Shown here one piece after another: positions 6,199 to 8,434 of a stretch of DNA of 8,434 nucleotides. The notes below the pieces were generated by a model that was given only the letters and a program-made list of their open reading frames with translations, searched no databases and was not told where the DNA came from. Within the stretch, counting starts at the first letter, position 1, and each line of letters opens with the position of its first letter. Both the position numbers and the translations under genes were made by a program. The stretch comes from Vulcanisaeta sp. UBA163. Its GTDB lineage: Archaea; Thermoproteota; Thermoprotei; Thermoproteales; Thermocladiaceae. The stretch spans positions 2,582 to 11,015 of the forward strand of contig DAJV01000098.1 of NCBI GenBank assembly GCA_002496475.1. Reading direction: 5' to 3'.

Positions 6199-6714
6199 AT
6201 GTCGCAGGAAAACACTGAGAGGGCTGGTGAGGAGGTTCAGGGACAACAGCAGCCGCAGCCGGCGCAACAACCAGCGCCGCAACCAACGCAGTTACCTGAG
6301 ATAAAGCCAACGCAGGTTAGTGGGGCTAGGAAGCTTAGGTGGGGTGTTGCCTATGTCTACTCCAGTTATAATAACACCATTATAATAATCACGGACTTAA
6401 CCGGCGCCGAGACCGTTGCCAGGGTTAGCGGTGGGCAAGTGGTTAAGGCTGACAGGGATAAACCCAGTCCATACGCTGCAATGATGGCCGCGTACAAGGC
6501 CGCCCAAATAGTCATGAGCAGGGGTATAAATGCAGTGCACATAAAGGTTAAGGCACCCGGTGGCTACGGCCCTAAGACACCAGGCCCGGGTGCTGCAGCC
6601 GCCATTAGGGCCTTGGCTAGGGCTGGGTTGATTATCGGCCGCATTGAGGACGTGACGCCAATACCGACTGACACCATTAGGCCACCTGGAGGCAGGCGCG
6701 GTAGAAGGGTATAA
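6199..6714 (+). CDS. rps11: Small-subunit ribosomal protein uS11, with Gln/Pro-rich N-terminal tail
   Basis: uS11 is a platform protein of the 30S subunit that binds 16S rRNA and lies near the mRNA exit path. The core starts around residue 45 with [21 protein letters not shown] (46-66, split across the first strand), then [20 protein letters not shown] (74-93), [20 protein letters not shown] (112-131) and the C-terminal [17 protein letters not shown] (154-170), all typical. At 171 residues it is longer than the roughly 130-140 usual in archaea. The excess is residues 1-40, mostly Gln, Pro and Ala (about 15-32), likely disordered. The TATA box position supports the start at 6199, so the tail should be translated. 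In many archaea the gene sits with rps13, rps4 and rpoD; here it stands between deoC and an acetyltransferase. Confidence 0.95.
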   Translation: MSQENTERAGEEVQGQQQPQPAQQPAPQPTQLPEIKPTQVSGARKLRWGVAYVYSSYNNTIIIITDLTGAETVARVSGGQVVKADRDKPSPYAAMMAAYKAAQIVMSRGINAVHIKVKAPGGYGPKTPGPGAAAAIRALARAGLIIGRIEDVTPIPTDTIRPPGGRRGRRV

Positions 6715-6748
6715 GCCAGCATTGCCTTAATTCCCTAGGTATATTTGG

Positions 6749-6757
6749 ATTTATTTA
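6749..6757 (+). promoter_or_regulatory. Possible TATA box for the GNAT gene
   Basis: GATTTATTT is a moderate TATA match, centred about 28 bases before ATG 6781. A second AT-rich stretch (6740-6746, GTATATT) is less well placed. This supports 6781 rather than TTG 6745 or ATG 6757 as the start. Confidence 0.4.
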
Positions 6758-6780
6758 TGTGCATTGCCGATGGGGTTCCT

Positions 6781-7392
6781 ATGAATTGTGATGGTTCGAT
6801 TACAGTGCTCATAGGCGGCAAGGAGTTAATGGACTCAGCAGAGTCAATATTGAGGGGTTTCTTTGGATCGTCCTATAGGTATGCAAGGGCTGTTGTTGAT
6901 CATGGCGTTGGTTCAGTGGCGTTGGCAACAATAAATGGGTCAAACATTGGTGCCGCTGTTTATTACGGGGTTAGCGTTGGTTCCATTAAGTTATGCATTA
7001 TTTACTACATAGCAGTTGTTAAGGGGTGTAGGGGCTTGGGTATTGGCAAGGTATTGATGAGTACCATCGAGGAGACCTGCGCCGACTCTGATGTCTACAT
7101 TGCAACTACGTGGTTTGGTAATGAACCAGCCAATAGGCTCTACAAGTCGTTGGGTTACATTGGTTACACGTGGGGTGAGCTCAGGAGGCTCATTGGCAGG
7201 AGGGCCGTTGATAGGTTGCTCAGGGCTACCTGCGGTTATGATGATGACGTGGCCTACGTGAAGCCCGTCGTTAGTGACAGTGATGTATTGAGTACACTCA
7301 AGCGCGTTACTGAGGGGAGTGACGACGTTAATAGGCTTTGGCGCGAGACTTGCCTAGGAGTATGGTTGAGGTTCAGAAACGCCGTTCACTAG
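6781..7392 (+). CDS. GNAT-family N-acetyltransferase with C-terminal extension
   Basis: The product, 203 residues from ATG 6781, is a GNAT fold enzyme that should transfer an acetyl group from acetyl-CoA to an amine. The acetyl-CoA loop is clear: IAVVKGCRGLGIGKVLM (77-93), containing the R-G-x-G-x-G motif at 84-89. NEPANRLYKSLGYIGYTW (114-131) is the usual GNAT end, with its asparagine and tyrosine. After this comes about 70 residues that are not part of the core, including RRLIGRRAVDRLLR and ETCLGVWLRF. The protein has seven cysteines or so, many for a thermophile's cytoplasmic enzyme. In-frame TTG 6745 and ATG 6757 would add 12 or 8 residues; 6781 fits the promoter. It follows uS11 by 66 bases. 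The substrate is unknown; a ribosomal protein is only a guess from location. Confidence 0.8.
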   Translation: MNCDGSITVLIGGKELMDSAESILRGFFGSSYRYARAVVDHGVGSVALATINGSNIGAAVYYGVSVGSIKLCIIYYIAVVKGCRGLGIGKVLMSTIEETCADSDVYIATTWFGNEPANRLYKSLGYIGYTWGELRRLIGRRAVDRLLRATCGYDDDVAYVKPVVSDSDVLSTLKRVTEGSDDVNRLWRETCLGVWLRFRNAVH

Positions 7393-7418
7393 GCCTGGCT
7401 CTTCGTAGTCACACTTAG

Positions 7419-7427
7419 TTTTTTAAG
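7419..7427 (+). promoter_or_regulatory. T-run: possible end of GNAT transcript and TATA box for radA
   Basis: TTTTTTAAG lies 27 bases past the GNAT stop. A run of six T is the usual archaeal termination signal, and the TTTTTTAA part can also act as a TATA box. A start about 26 bases downstream falls near 7450, close to GTG 7448 and just before ATG 7457. Confidence 0.4.
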
Positions 7428-7456
7428 TAATTACCATTTATTCCCTAGTGAGGAGT

Positions 7457-8434
7457 ATGCCAAAGGGGAGGAAGAGAGTGGAGGAACAGCAGGAAGTTGA
7501 GGAGGAGAAGGAGGAATCCATTGAGGAAACAGAGGACACTGGTGAGGAGGAGGGTGGTAGGGAAGGCGTTGGTACTGTCGTCACTGCAACCGTCAGTGGT
7601 GGTTACCCAGTCATTGATGTTGAGGAGATTGAGGGTGTTGGCAGGGTCACGGCACAGAAGCTTAGGGAGGCTGGTTACAACACGGCTAGGGACGTGGCCT
7701 TCGCAAGCGTTAAGGAACTGGCCGATATACTTGGTAGTGAGGATAGGGCTAAGCAAATCATTGCGTCTGCGCAGAAGCTCATTGGCTTAACACCATTCAT
7801 AACCGCCTACGAGCTTTACGAAAAGAGGAGGGGCATTAAGAGGATTAGCACTGGCGTTAGGGCACTGGATGAACTACTTGGTGGTGGCATTGAGACCAAG
7901 GCCATTACGGAGCTGGTTGGTGAATTCGGCAGTGGTAAGACACAACTCTGTCATCAGTTGAGCATCATGGTCCAATTACCCGAGGATAAGGGTGGCCTGA
8001 AGGCCAAGGCTTTATACGTTGATACCGAGAATACCTTCAGGCCCGAGAGGATCATGCAGATAGCTAAGTACAGGGGCTTAGACCCGCAGGAGGCCCTTAG
8101 GAATATTCTCTATGCCAGGGCCTACAATAGTGATCACCAAATGATGATTGTTGAGGAAAGCAAGAAAATTATTGAGAAGGAGAACATTGGCCTAATAGTA
8201 ATTGACTCATTAGTGGCCCACTTCAGAAGTGAGTACCCAGGCAGGGAGAACCTAGCCGAGAGACAGCAGAAGCTCAACCACCACATAGCCCAACTACTCA
8301 GGATAGCCGACATATACAACGCAGCCGTAGTAGTGACCAATCAAGTGGTTGCACAGCCGGACGTATTCTTCGGAAACCCACTAAAGCCAGCCGGCGGTAA
8401 CGTAATTGCCCATGGAGCAACCTACAGGGTTTGG
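7457..8434 (+). CDS. radA: DNA repair and recombination protein RadA, cut at the right edge
   Basis: RadA is the archaeal RecA/Rad51 recombinase: it forms ATP-dependent filaments on single-stranded DNA and drives strand exchange. 326 residues are visible and the frame is open at the window end; about the last 20-30 residues should be missing. Residues 1-45 are a highly acidic tail. A helix-hairpin-helix domain follows (about 52-92, with [17 protein letters not shown]), then the polymerization motif Phe114-Ile-Thr-Ala117, Walker A GEFGSGKT (155-162), Walker B LIVIDS (246-251), and the DNA-binding loop area ending in [12 protein letters not shown] at the edge. All key residues are present. The start may be ATG 7457 with a short leader, or GTG 7448, which would be nearer leaderless and add three residues. 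Confidence 0.95.
   Translation, partial: MPKGRKRVEEQQEVEEEKEESIEETEDTGEEEGGREGVGTVVTATVSGGYPVIDVEEIEGVGRVTAQKLREAGYNTARDVAFASVKELADILGSEDRAKQIIASAQKLIGLTPFITAYELYEKRRGIKRISTGVRALDELLGGGIETKAITELVGEFGSGKTQLCHQLSIMVQLPEDKGGLKAKALYVDTENTFRPERIMQIAKYRGLDPQEALRNILYARAYNSDHQMMIVEESKKIIEKENIGLIVIDSLVAHFRSEYPGRENLAERQQKLNHHIAQLLRIADIYNAAVVVTNQVVAQPDVFFGNPLKPAGGNVIAHGATYRVW

Noticed and set aside
7445..7790. Frames on both strands overlapping the start of radA
   Set aside because: They are other-frame readings of the RadA N terminus, which shows clear family motifs in its own frame.

Overview
The window looks like chromosome of a hyperthermophilic crenarchaeon. It carries archaeal RadA, archaeal eL14 and uS11, and an archaeal-type pantoate kinase. 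Most genes have a TATA box about 24-28 bases before the start codon, which implies leaderless mRNAs, and AGG is the common arginine codon. The gene content and the Shine-Dalgarno sequence TGAGGTGA fit Thermoproteales, possibly the Vulcanisaeta/Caldivirga group. That placement is an impression; no database search was possible. I see no CRISPR array, insertion sequence, integrase or canonical tRNA/rRNA gene.

Layout, left to right. (1) Positions 1-897, minus strand: a DUF169-family protein whose end overlaps the start of a second gene that runs off the left edge. (2) Positions 898-1352: a 455-base gap that is not empty. Its left half holds a decayed copy of the promoter and coding region of the ribosomal protein eL14 gene found 2.7 kb further on. 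(3) Positions 1353-3588, plus strand: pantoate kinase (CoA synthesis), then an MFS transporter whose Shine-Dalgarno sequence begins in the kinase stop codon. (4) Positions 3759-4061: the intact eL14 gene with its own promoter. (5) Positions 4062-4149: a short convergent gap with a candidate C/D box sRNA on the minus strand; both of its guide regions can pair with tRNA T-arm-like sequence. (6) Positions 4150-6150: an enolase-superfamily sugar-acid dehydratase (minus) and deoxyribose-phosphate aldolase (plus), divergent from a gap of about 80 bases. (7) Positions 6199-7392: ribosomal protein uS11 with a Gln/Pro-rich N-terminal tail, then a GNAT acetyltransferase. (8) Positions 7457-8434: the recombinase RadA, cut by the right edge.

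Most genes are housekeeping and singly transcribed. Only pantoate kinase-MFS and DUF169-plus-next-gene look like true operons. The two ribosomal protein genes stand alone, outside their usual archaeal clusters. The two most notable signals are the eL14 relic, which with the intact gene brackets the pantoate kinase-MFS block as a direct repeat and so points to a past duplication or insertion, and the candidate tRNA-directed C/D sRNA. I did not find a clearly new multi-gene system.
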